Source of the DNA: Poa pratensis
Lineage: Eukaryota > Streptophyta > Magnoliopsida > Poales > Poaceae
DNA: 64,000 nucleotides
Assembly (NCBI GenBank): GCA_947311845.1
Contig: CAMZMU010000013.1
Location: 2,951,198-3,015,197 of the forward strand
Direction: 5' to 3'
Shown here one piece after another: positions 48,306-58,435 of this stretch (the stretch's first letter is position 1; every line of letters begins with the position of its first letter). A program made the position numbers and the translations under genes. Below the pieces are notes generated by a model, which saw nothing but the letters and a program-made list of their open reading frames with translations, did no database searches and was not told the origin of the DNA.

Positions 48306-49531
48306 CTAGGCTTGGGTTTTAAGGAGGTCTGGGAATTCGCTTCGAAGATAATCTTCGCGTTCCCAAGTTGCTTCTTCTTCAGAGTGGTTAGTCCACTGGA
48401 CTTTGTAAAACTTGATTGCACGTCTTCGGGTAACTCGAACATCTTCTTCGAGAATCTTGAGAGGTCTCTCACGATAGGTCAGGTCTTGGTTCAGGTCGAT
48501 GGAGAGGTGGTCGATGTTTTTGAAAACATCAGGCTGGTCAGGAACTTCAAGACACTTCCGGAGCAAGGAAATGTGGAAGACATCATGATAATCTCCTAAC
48601 TCTTGGGGTAACTCCAGCTGATAGGATACTTCTCCTCGACGAGCAATGACCTTGAAGGGTCCAATATACCTTGGCGCTAATTTTCCTTTGACATGGAAAC
48701 GCTGCATTCCTTTGAGGGGTGTCACTCGGAGATAAACATAATCTCCGACGTTGAAGGTGAGGTCACGGCGCTTGGTGTCAGCGTAACTCTTCTGACGGGA
48801 TTGGGCAGTTTTGAGGCGTTCACGAATAAGCTGAACTTGCTCTTCGGCTTCTCGGAGGGTATCTGGTCCGAACAATTTGCTCTCTCCGGTATCGGACCAA
48901 TTCAAGGGTGTACGACACTTCTTGCCGTAAAGGGCTTCAAAAGGGGCCATTTGCAGACTAGACTGATAACTGTTGTTGTACGAGAACTCTGCAAACGGAA
49001 GACAATCTTCCCACTTGGAACCATAGGATAGTACAAATGCACGAAGCATGTCTTCCAATATCTGGTTCACTCGCTCAGTTTGGCCATCGGTCTGGGGATG
49101 ATAAGCTGTGCTAAATGCTAACTTGGTTCCGAGGGCTTCATGAAGGGACTTCCAGAATCTTGAGGTGAATTGCGTGCCTCTATCAGATACAATCTTCTTA
49201 GGCACACCATGCAGGCTCACTATTCTGGAAATATACAGGTCTGCTAACTGAGCTCCGGTATGAGTGGTCTTGACAGGAACAAAGTGGGCAACCTTGGTCA
49301 GTCGATCAACGATGACCCAGATTGAATCATGGCCTCGGTTGGATCTTGGAAGTCCGGTAATAAAATCCATTCCAATCTCATCCCACTTCCACTCGGGAAT
49401 TTTCAAAGGTTGAAGCAATCCAGCGGGTCGCTGATGTTCAGCCTTAACTCGCTGGTAGATGTCACACTGGCTACGAACGAACCAATCTCTCGCTTCATTC
49501 CATGCCACCAAAATCTTTCTCGAAGGTCTTG
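48306..49531 (-). pseudogene. pol: Integrase and chromodomain of copy D (5'-deleted pol)
   Basis: An open frame of about 400 codons covers the second half of the integrase zinc finger (one Cys of its CxxC pair appears changed: SQCDIYQR where copy B has KCDICQR), the catalytic core ([31 protein letters not shown]), and the chromodomain ending [19 protein letters not shown]. There is no frame break, unlike copy B over the same region. The first part of pol was lost in the deletion that joined it to the LTR at 49532. Translation is unlikely without the upstream frame. Confidence 0.9.
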
Positions 49532-49673
49532 GTATTCATTAGAGCAAGCAACACACACATCAAGATCAAACAACTTAAGTAACAAGAAGCAATCAACACA
49601 CAATAAACAACAAAAGTTTTTGTTGGCTCTCATTTTTGGAATATAATATTGATAATATTTTTGGGATGTTACA
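49532..49673 (-). repeat. Remnant of the 5' LTR of copy D
   Basis: These 142 bases are the same as 48125-48266, the outer end of the 3' LTR, and are followed by the duplication 'tgtct'. Confidence 0.93.
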
Positions 49674-49678
49674 TGTCT

Positions 49679-52295
49679 ATAGTTGATATAAGAGATAATA
49701 AAGCAAGAGTCAAACAAGCTAAAAGTTTTCATGAATTATCGCTTTAAAGACATGAAACCGTACAAGGTTCATTAAAGATGGTTTAAGTATCCAGCGTAGA
49801 AGTTCTATCCTTCAATCCAAGCATCAAGCAAATTTTCATAACATAGAAGGATTCAGCCAAGTAAACATAAACATGAACGTCATGAATCAAATGTTTCGAA
49901 GTCTACTCAACCGGTGAGCGCAAGCATTTGGTATTGGCACCAGGATGTTATGGCAAAGAGAACATTAATGGGGTTTGGAAGGCCAATGGAAGAAAGTCTC
50001 ACAAAGCTATAAGCGATCATTAGACAAGAGGAAGTCTTATAATCGAAGCTATGTAAGGAGTAGTGATTGCCATGCAACGGATGCACATAGAGCTATATGT
50101 GTATGAAAGCTCTCCAATGGAACTAGTGGGGGTGCATCCAACTTGGTTGCTCATGAAGACCTAGAGCACTTTTGAGGAAGCTCATCTATAGTGTAAATTC
50201 CCCACATAGTTATACTAGTAGAACATGAAAACTCTCTCACATGGAGTATAGGTGCTAAATGAGCACAAATGATGACTATGAATACTGCAGGTGCTATAAC
50301 ATGAGCACAAGTGTGGATAAAGGATAGTAATGTTGCCCCCTTTTTTCTTAAATTTTTTTCTTTTTTTTTCTTTTTTTTTCTTTTTCTGTTTCTCTTTTCG
50401 ATGGTCACATAGCACTTTTCACTTTCAGGGGCAACATTCTAATATGACAACACACTTTTTGGTACATATAACTCATAATGAACAAAACATGATGTATGAA
50501 ACTATATGCCTCTGCCAGTGTAGCAGGATATGCAATGATCTAGCGTAACATGGGTAAACCACACATCAGCTGTATAGAATCACGCAAAGCAATATATAAG
50601 TGACAAATGACAACAAGTCATGTAATGTAAATGGAAGTTGCATGGCAATATATCTCGGAACAGCTATGGAAATGCTGTGGTAGGTAGGTATGGTGGTTGT
50701 TTTGAGGAAGATGTATAGGCTTATGTGTAGGAGAACAAGAGGAAGTCCTCCCACGGGGTTGGATGTACCGGCGAAGTATGCACAACTCTCAATGTGAGCA
50801 GAAGGCAATGCACATCACCGAAGAGGCTAGCAAATTTGGATGGTGGAAGTGCCAAAAACCGTAGCTTAACATTAGTCAAAAAGAACTCACAAGTTTATTG
50901 CAAACAACTAGCAGGTTCAACATTAGAGCATGATTAAAATTCACTCCAAGAAGGGCCGTTCACGGCGGCACAAGTATCCCGTTAGATCCCTCGACCTTCA
51001 GCACAACTTAGTTATTGCAATGAACTTTCAGACATGGAAAGCTATCAAGTCCAACTACACCTTCAACAATTTTATTAGAGTTTGTAGTACGGTACAAGCT
51101 TAAAGACAACAATCCACTAATGATTTTAACTTAATTAACCAGCAAGCTTTACCATCTAAATACCTCAAAACGTTTGCAAAGAATCAGATTATCAAAGTAC
51201 AATGATCTACAAGATTATGCAAGTTTTTCATTATACCACTACCACATGCAAAAATTTCTGGACCAACACATCAACCAAGCAACTCTCCAAATAATATAAG
51301 TGAAGCAAGAAAGTACTTTCTATAAAATAACTAATAGCTCTGAACAAGAGATACATGTAAACCAAGAGCTAGAAGCTAAACAGTGCGAAAATGAATACTC
51401 AACAAATATAAGTGAAGAATAGGAGTATTCAAATGAAAAAGCGGAGCGTGTCTCTCTCCCAAACAAGATAGATAGGATCCGACATTGATATGATCAGAGA
51501 ATAAAACTAACAAACTAAACACAAAGACGCTCCAAGAATAGCGCATATGATGTGAAAGAATTAAAATATAGTTTCACTAGAGATGACCTGATAAGTTGAT
51601 GATGAAGAAGGGGATGCCTTGGGCATCCCCAAGCTTAGATGCTTGAGTCTTCTTGAAATATGCTTGGGTGCACCACGGGGGCATCCCCAAGCTCAGGCTC
51701 TTCATTCTTCTTGATCACAATATCATCCTTCCCTCCTAACCCTTGAAAACTTCTGCCACACCAAACTTCTCATAAACTTCATTAGAGGCGTTAGTACTCA
51801 AAAACATTAATCCACTATTGGTTCTGTTGTGACACATTGCAAGACTCAATAAAACATTAGCTACAGCCCTCCACGTCTAGAAAGCCTTACTTAAAGTCCA
51901 CAAGAGACAATGCAAAAAAAAACAGAGACAGAATCTGTCAAAACAGAACAGCCAGTAAAGACGAATTTTTTCGAGGTACTTCCGTTGCTCAAATCGGAAA
52001 AATTGAAGTTAATGAAAGATGCGTACATATCTGAGGAAGATGCGTTATTTTTTTATAGAATTTTTCGATTTTTCTCCAGGGAGAAAAGCTCAAATTCGTG
52101 ACAGCTAAAAATATGTCCCTGCGCAGAAATCCAAATCTAGCATCATCTAATCATTAAAGGCTCTTCTTGGCACAACAATGCAATACAATAAAGATACAAA
52201 GGAGTTGTTACAGAAGTAAGCAAGCTCCTTGACTCAAAAAGCAAAAGAAAAATTACAGAAATAAAACATGGGTTGCCTCCCAAGAGCGCTTTTCT
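49679..52295. other. Non-coding interior of the non-autonomous element
   Basis: There is no ORF with a recognisable domain. Features seen are a long pyrimidine tract (50336-50398), a hairpin with 'gcatccccaagct' motifs (51608-51694), and otherwise AT-rich DNA. It would be the 3' untranslated part of the element's RNA. Confidence 0.5.
50336..50398 (-). repeat. Polypyrimidine tract (polypurine on the element's sense strand)
   Basis: About 60 bases consist almost only of T with regularly spaced C. In the element's own orientation this is an A-rich purine run, far from the 3' LTR. Confidence 0.8.
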
Positions 52296-52640
52296 TTAAT
52301 GCCTTTCAGCTAGGCTTGATAGTTTTAATGATGCTCTAATGAAAATACAAAATGAAGCAAAATGAGCATCAAGAAGCAAATTCAAAACACATTTAAGTCT
52401 AACCCACTTCCTATGCATAGGAATCTTGTACACAAATAAATTCCCAAAGAACAAAGTGACAAGCATAGGAAGATAAAACAAGAGTAACTTCAAAAGTTTC
52501 AGCATATAGAGAGGTGCTTTAGTACCATGAAAATTTCTAGAACCATATTTTCCTCTCTCATAATAATTTTCCGTAGCATCATGAATAAACTCAACAATAT
52601 AACTATCACATAAAGCATGCTTTTCATGATCTACAAACAC
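52296..52640 (-). pseudogene. Downstream ORF with one membrane segment (114 aa)
   Basis: The frame begins MFVDHEKHALCDSYIVEFIHD. A strongly hydrophobic run, LLKLLLFYLPMLVTLFFGN (about residues 48-66), could cross a membrane once. A basic part follows (KIPMHRKWVRLKC). It lies about 110 bases after the acidic ORF, and the sequence between could join them after one or two small indels, so it may be the broken C-terminal end of that protein. Athila-type elements can carry an env-like ORF with membrane segments, usually after pol; the position here argues against a simple match. Confidence 0.45.
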
Positions 52641-52752
52641 ATATTTTTATCAAACTCATAAGTAGTGGGATCAAAAATTTCAAAACCACTTTCAACAATT
52701 TTATAACAAGATGATTGATCAATCTCAAAAGATGTGGGACTACTAGATAAAG

Positions 52753-53646
52753 TCAAGACCTCTCCAATCCCATTCTCATAGTAGTACAATTAATATTATC
52801 AAGTAACATAGGACCATCATCTAGAGCTTTATCATAAATATTTTCTAAGCAAAACTCTTTAGTACCATGCATTTCAATATCAGCCACAAATAAAGGATTA
52901 TCATAAAAACATTCGAAATAGCATGGATTATCATAAATAACAGTAGCATAATTATTCTCACAAGTTTTACTCATAGAAAAAATTTCAAGAGAATCAACAG
53001 GAACATAACATTCATCCTCCTTGGGTAAGCATGGAGGGCAATCAAATAATGTAAGAGATGAAGAGTTACTCTCATTAGAAGGTAGGCATGGGTAGCTAAT
53101 CCATTCTTCCTCCTTTTGTTCATCACTCTCCTCCTCTTTTTCATCTAATGAGCTTTCAGGTTCAGCAATTTCTTCTTCCACAGGTTCCTGCAAATTGTGA
53201 GTGCATTCTTGTGCATTAATGAGTCTCTCTTTGTAATCAACGATATAAGGATTATTGCTGTAAGGTTCTATGCAATAATCAAGGATAAAAGAGACATAAT
53301 CTTTAAGGTCCTTACAAGCAATACAAGTTTCATAATTTTTAGCCATGAAAGATTCTATCTCAGAGGCTCCCATAAATAAAACAAATTGTTCTACTTCTTC
53401 GAACCCAAGATGAATATAGTTATTCCAATGATAGTTCACAATTAAAACCTCTTCACTAAAGCTACACTGGAATTTAAGATGTTTAGTATCCTGTTTAGAG
53501 CAACAGTTTATATCATGGCGTTTAAGCAAGATTTTAGCAATTGTATTCAACCTTTCTAACACAACACTCACGACTTCACCCTTTTTTGCTTCTCTATACT
53601 TCATATATAATTCTATAAGCTCCATATAGGTTGTGGGTTCTTCCAT
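52753..53646 (-). CDS. Unknown acidic protein of the non-autonomous element (297 aa)
   Basis: This is the longest open frame of the element. It starts about 260 bases after the primer-binding site, where gag would be. It begins MEEPTTYMELIELYMKYREAKKG. A central part rich in aromatic and Cys residues (CIACKDLKDYVSFILDYC) is followed by a Glu-rich acidic stretch (about residues 155-185) and a part with repeated 'YDNPCYFECFYDNPLF'-like phrases. There is no zinc knuckle, protease or nucleic-acid-binding motif. I do not recognise the family. An RNA-binding or packaging role in place of gag is possible but unsupported. The intact frame, against broken neighbours, suggests recent function or chance. 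Confidence 0.6.
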   Translation of the reverse strand: MEEPTTYMELIELYMKYREAKKGEVVSVVLERLNTIAKILLKRHDINCCSKQDTKHLKFQCSFSEEVLIVNYHWNNYIHLGFEEVEQFVLFMGASEIESFMAKNYETCIACKDLKDYVSFILDYCIEPYSNNPYIVDYKERLINAQECTHNLQEPVEEEIAEPESSLDEKEEESDEQKEEEWISYPCLPSNESNSSSLTLFDCPPCLPKEDECYVPVDSLEIFSMSKTCENNYATVIYDNPCYFECFYDNPLFVADIEMHGTKEFCLENIYDKALDDGPMLLDNINCTTMRMGLERS

Positions 53647-53880
53647 AACAACAGTTTTTAGTTTTTTGGTTTTTCAAATTTTTATGGATTTTTGGGTAAA
53701 TAAGAAAAATAAAACAAGACAAAAATAAACTAGACAAAAGTAAACTAAGCAAAATAATATTAGACAGAAATAAACTAAGCACAAATAAACTAGATAAAAG
53801 TAAACTAGACAAGACAAAATAAAATAAAAACAGAGAGAGAGGTTGAGTGTACTCCCCAGGTGAACTTATGAGTAGAGCTA

Positions 53881-53901
53881 TGCTCCCCGGCAACGGCGCC
53901 A
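53881..53901 (-). other. Primer-binding site of the non-autonomous element
   Basis: The minus strand reads TGGCGCCGTTGCCGGGGAGC, 11 bases inside the 5' LTR. It fixes minus orientation. Confidence 0.8.
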
Positions 53902-53912
53902 GAAAAAAGTCT

Positions 53913-54901
53913 TGATAACCCACAAGTATAGGGGATCGCAACAGTCTTCGAGGGAAGTAAAACCCAAATTTATTGATTCGACACAAGGGGAGACAAAGAA
54001 TACTTATAAGCCTTAACAACTGAGTTGTCAATTCAGCTGCACCTGGAAAAGCACTAGTAACAGGGGTGATGTGAAAGCAGCAGTAATATGAGAGCAGTAG
54101 TAACAGTAACACAGCAGCAGTAACACGGAGGCAATGGCACCAGAAAATAGTTGATACTACTTCTAATGACATATAGGACCAGAGAGCAATGATGATGACA
54201 AATGGACCGGGGTTCCCAGCTATCTACACTAGTGGTAACTCTCCAAACAAATAACAGGTGTTGGTGAACAAATTACAGTTGGGCAATTGATAATTGTAAG
54301 GGCATGACAATGCATGCTTATGATAAGATAAGGTTTACTGTAGTATTTAATTGGGCATTACGACAAGGTACACAGACCGCTATCCAGCATGCATCTGTGC
54401 CTAAATAATCCACCTTCCGGTTAGCATCCGCACCCCTTCCAGTATTAAGTTGCAAACAACAGATTATTGCATTAAGTATTGTGCATAATGTAAACAACAC
54501 ATTCATCCTTAGACAAAGCATTTCTGTTTTACCCCTAGTGGCAACAACACATCTACAACCTTAGAACTTGCTGTCACTATCCCAGGCTAAATAGAGGCTG
54601 AACCCAACTATCTAGCATAAATACTCCCTCTTGGAGATAAAAGTAACTACTCGATCAGGGTAACCACAAGTACCGGAGAGCATGCAAGATCTTAAATAAA
54701 CAATAGTATGATAATATGATGAACAATCTGATCATAATGTAACAATTCATCGGATCCCAACAAACACAACACCAATTACATCATATGGATCTCAATCATG
54801 TAAGGCAGCTCATGAGATCATTGTATTGAAGTACATGGGAGAGAGAGTACCAACTAGCTACAGCCAAGAACCCGTAGTCCATGGGGGAACTACTCACAAA
54901 C
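53913..54901 (-). repeat. 5' LTR of the non-autonomous element, cut by the Tat-type insertion
   Basis: It matches 42613-43601 with few differences and stops at 'ctcacaaac', where the Tat-type LTR starts. The missing U3 part should lie beyond the right edge. Confidence 0.88.
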
Positions 54902-55940
54902 TGTCGGCCCAGTGAAATCCAGGGTGCGCTAGGCCTGTCCTATACGGCCCTCGACACTTGATGGCCGATTTTTGCTAAGGACCAAGCCTACGGCTTGGAG
55001 AGCCTCGTGAGGCGAATTGCCTCGCGAGGGGATTTGAGGCAGCGAGGCCTGCGGAGGCCATATCCACTGCTGCCCCCTCTTTAAGGAAATCTCCCCTGGG
55101 GAGAGGTCAACGCCGAATTCTCTACAGGGCATCCAAGCCCTCGTGGAGATCGCTTCGCTGCAAAGCAACCTCTGCAGAGCGCACATGGGCTCTGCAGCGG
55201 CCGCAGAGTGACGCGCGCCCCTGCGCGCGGTGACGACGACGCCGCAGTTGCCATTTTGGTGATTAAAGGGGTCAATAAAGCTGTGCCACCCGCTCCGGAC
55301 TACAAGGATTTCCTCTTTGGTGATAAGGGGACCGGCCGGCGCTACGCTCCAAGGCCAACGTCACCGTGGGCACCCCCACGTTCCTCTGCGGCCCCAGCTG
55401 GCCGTCCTGCATGGACGGTGGGTACTCTGCTACAGGAGTCAGCTTTACGCTCATGGACCGCGTCCATGGACATCCGGGCTGCGATGCACCGCGCTCCACC
55501 TTCTGCGCCACGTGACAGCCCTACCACAGTGCGAGTGCAAGGAGGGAGCACGGGGCGCCTATAAAAGGAGGCAAGGTGCACCGTAGCAAGGGATCGCATT
55601 CTCATTCCAGCATCGCCACTTACGCGCAAGGAAGAAGAAGACCCTTGCTTCCCTTCCTTGTATACACCATTGCCAAAAGAGAGCCTCGGCAAGCTCATTG
55701 TACTGTAACCTCTACAAGCAGTGCAATACAGACAAGCAGGAGTAGCGGTATTACCTCCACACGAGGGCCGTGAACCTGGGTACGGGCTGGTGTTCATCTC
55801 TGTCGTGATGTCCCTCCGCTTGCTCGACGAGCACCGTCGCCGTGCAGGTTGAGGGTTGTTTGACCAACGTGTTCAGCCCCTTACACGAACTCTCTTCGTG
55901 AGCTTGACTATCCCTGTTTCGTGGGAGTCATTCTCCGACA
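54902..55940 (+). repeat. 5' LTR of Tat-type element
   Basis: It starts TGTCGGCCCAG and ends TTCTCCGACA, with matching 6-base inverted ends TGTCGG/CCGACA. The partner is not in the window, so the end is set by the primer site two bases on. Confidence 0.85.
55560..55566 (+). promoter_or_regulatory. Candidate TATA box in Tat-type LTR
   Basis: TATAAAA lies in the context 'gcgccTATAAAAggaggc', about 380 bases before the LTR end, a usual distance for an LTR promoter. Confidence 0.65.
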
Positions 55941-55942
55941 AT

Positions 55943-55960
55943 TGGCGCGCCAGGTAGGGG
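55943..55960 (+). other. Primer-binding site of Tat-type element
   Basis: TGGCGCGCCAGGTAGGGG follows the LTR after two bases. It begins with the TGG expected opposite a tRNA CCA end. I do not assign the tRNA. Confidence 0.7.
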
Positions 55961-55998
55961 GCTGAGGCGCGTCTTCAACCTTCATCGACCTCTGCGCC

Positions 55999-57650
55999 AT
56001 GGCGGACACTCGCGCAGCTCGCGCCACCCGGCGGGCGTCAGGCAGGGCAACCACCGAGCCCGCTGCCAACACCACCAACCCTCGCGGCCGTCCCCGCGCC
56101 AGCCGTGCCACGGGGCGCAACACCGCTGAACCGCGGGTGGAGCACCCCGAGGACGACGACGGCAACCACGACGACCGCTTCGACGACGACGTCGACCACG
56201 GGCACGGCGAGGACGCAGAGTCCTCGCACCCGTCCCAGCGCCACAGCGCCTCCACTCTTGGGCGTCCAGCGCCCAGCCCAAACACCGCGCTGCTCATGGC
56301 CGCGGAACTCTTCCGCTACCGTCCCACAGCTGAGGCGCACGACAACTGGCTCGGCCGCCTCAGCACCTCGTCGACATTGCGGCGGCACCGCGCGCTGCTC
56401 CTGCGGCGTCGCGCTCTCTGGTGCACCACAACTCCGGACGCGCTGGAACCACCGCGCATGGCGCACCTCCGCCGCCGCCTCCGCCGCCGCCTCCGCCAGG
56501 TCCGCCTCCAGCCGCGGCGCACAAGGCCGCATCCCACGCGTCGTCGCCGCGCGATTGTCAAATCGTGCAGCGGACACCCCCAGACGCGCGGGTGGAAATG
56601 GAGCGCCAGAAGGACCTCCAGAAGCGCATCGTGGAGGAGATCGGCCAGGCAGGGCGACAGAACCGCCGTGCTCTTCAGGGGGCATCGCCTCGTACGCCAC
56701 AGGTTGCGCGGCCTTCACCCGCAACCTGCGGCGCGTCGTCTGGCCACAGAAGTTCAGGCCTGACCTACCCAAGGGCTACGACGGCACGAACAACCCCATC
56801 GAGTTCTTGCAGCTCTACACCACCTCCATCCAAGCTGCGGGGGGAGACGACAAGGTCATGGCCAACTGGTTCTCCCACGCTCTCAAGGATTCCGCCTTGT
56901 CGTGGCTCCTGAACCTTCCCGAGGACTCCATTGACTCGTGGGAGGAGCTCTGCCAGCAGTTCGTTGCGAACTTCAAGGGCACGTACGAGCGCGCCCTCAC
57001 CTACAACGACCTGCGAGCTGTGCGCCAGAAGCCTGGCGAGACCCTCCGCAGGTACATCCAGCGCTTCAGCCAAGTCCGCAACAAGATCCCGAACATCCCG
57101 GACTCGCACGTCATTGCGGCCTTCAGAGAGGGCGTCACCAACCACAGGATGCTCGAGAAGCTCGGCATCCATGATACCCTCTCCTCCGTGGTGAAGCTCT
57201 TCGACATCGCAGACAATGCGCCAAGGCAAGAAGGGCTCCTCTTCGTCAAGGTGGGCTCGACAGACGACCCTGTCGAGGGATCCAAGACCCAGAAGAGGCG
57301 TGACGAGACAAGCGCAAGCCTACCGCAGTCCTGGCAGCTGAACCCGACGCCAAGCATGTTCGCGAGGACTCTCCAGAGGCTGGCAAGAAGAGGTGGACAA
57401 CCGCCCGTTCTGCATCTACCACAACAGGCGCGGCCATGCGACAGAGAACTGCTATGACCTCAAGCAACTGAGCAAGAAGCGTGAGCAAGAAGAGGGCAGC
57501 GGTGGCCGCGGCAGAGGCCGTGGTTACCGCAAAGGTGGACGCAAGGGCAACTTCCAGAGGCCTCAGGGAACTCAGGCGAATGCCGCCGAGAAAAACAACA
57601 ATCTGCCCGACGAAGAGCCTGGAGGCTACCAGGCCCCCAAGGGTGCCATG
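55999..57650 (+). pseudogene. gag: gag of Tat-type element (frameshifted)
   Basis: The ATG at 55999 opens MADTRAARATRRASGRATTE. An acidic Asp/His stretch follows. Frames change near 56450, 56700 and 57370. A polyproline run (56463-56510, eleven Pro) lies before MERQKDLQKRIVEEIGQAG. The gag core is clear: GYDGTNNPIEFLQLYTTSI, WLLNLPEDSIDSWEELCQQF, AVRQKPGETLRRYIQRFSQ, HVIAAFREGV. A zinc-knuckle-like CIYHNRRGHATENC (about 57412-57455) and a Gly/Arg-rich run (GGRGRGRGYRKGGRKG) follow, the latter likely to bind RNA. Confidence 0.82.
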
Positions 57651-58432
57651 GCATGCATCCTCGGCGGATCCCAGGCGCCCAAGTCGAACAACCAGTTCAA
57701 GCAGTTCGCTCGCGAGCTCAACGCAGCGCTTCCCGGGGTCGAGACGTCCCGCCCCCTCAAGTGGTCCCAGTACACCATCGCCTTCGACGCCAAAGATCAC
57801 CCCAAGTCTACAAAGACTGTGGGCACCCTCCCGTTGGTGTGCACCCCCACCATCAACAACATCGCCGTCGGCAAGACGCTCATTGATGGGGGTGCAGGCC
57901 TAAACGTCATCTCTGTCGAGACCTTCGAGACGCTTCAAGTGCCCTACGAGTGGCTCATGCCCTCCAGGCCCTTCACCGGGGTCACCAGCGGCTCAATCTC
58001 GCCTCTGGGGCAAGTGAGGCTCGCGGTCACTTTGGCACGCAGGAGAACTACCGCACCGAGCTAATTGACTTCGACGTCGCGCACATTGGCCTGCCCTACA
58101 ACGCCATCCTCGGCTACCCCGCCCTCGCGAAGTTCATGGCCGTCACGCACCATGCCTACAACATGGTCAAGATCCCTGGCAGCGGTGGCACCATCACCAT
58201 ACGCGGTCACGTACAGGACGCCACGCGCGCCGTCGAGATCGCCTACAAGGCCGCTGCCATGGCATTCCCCGCTGACGAGGACATGGAGCCTCTCGAGAGG
58301 CCCAAGAAGAAGAAACAACTGTTCACTCAAGAGCAAGCATCTACAAAGAAGGTGTCGCTGAGCACCAGCGGCTCGGGGGCTGAAGGCTCGGGGGCTAGCG
58401 TCACCATAGGCGCTGGCTTGCCTCCCAAATAG
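57651..58432 (+). pseudogene. pol: Protease region of Tat-type element
   Basis: After the spacer, VGKTLIDGGAGLNVISVETF holds the aspartic-protease site as D-G-G-A, where D-S/T-G-A is usual; this is common in Tat-type elements. A frame change near 57960 separates it from YNAILGYPALAKFMAVTHHAY, the second protease block. The reading ends at an in-frame TAG at 58430-58432. The same frame continues straight after the stop with SALVAFLRANSDMFAW, the start of RT, so the stop is a single-base nonsense change. Confidence 0.78.
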
Positions 58433-58435
58433 GAA

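Larger units (their letters stand above)
44306..49673 (-). mobile_element. Internally deleted Tekay-like element, copy D
   Basis: It is flanked by 'tgtct' at 44301-44305 and 49674-49678. In minus orientation it consists of the first 142 bases of the 5' LTR (49673-49532), the second half of pol, the polypurine tract, and a complete 3' LTR (48266-44306). The rest of the 5' LTR, the primer site, the pre-gag ORF, gag, protease, RT and RNase H are missing. The deletion joins the LTR and integrase at a shared 'gta'. Confidence 0.92.
42613..54901 (-). mobile_element. Non-autonomous LTR retrotransposon (Athila/Sabrina-like), minus strand
   Basis: A complete LTR lies at 42613-44157 and a truncated partner at 53913-54901. 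On the minus strand the LTR starts TGATACGTCTCCAACG and ends GGGTTATCA. Next to the right LTR the minus strand reads TGGCGCCGTTGCCGGGGAGC, a primer site typical of Athila-type grass elements. The interior, once copy D is removed, is about 4.4 kb. It has no protease, RT or integrase, only two unfamiliar ORFs near its 5' end, so it must be moved in trans. The family name is from memory and approximate. Confidence 0.82.

Noticed and set aside
53197..53379. Plus-strand ORF opposite the acidic ORF
   Set aside because: It is a shadow of the longer minus-strand frame.
55908..56772. Minus-strand ORFs of 129-244 codons
   Set aside because: They are shadows of the GC-rich gag of the Tat-type element, Arg/Val-rich, without any motif.
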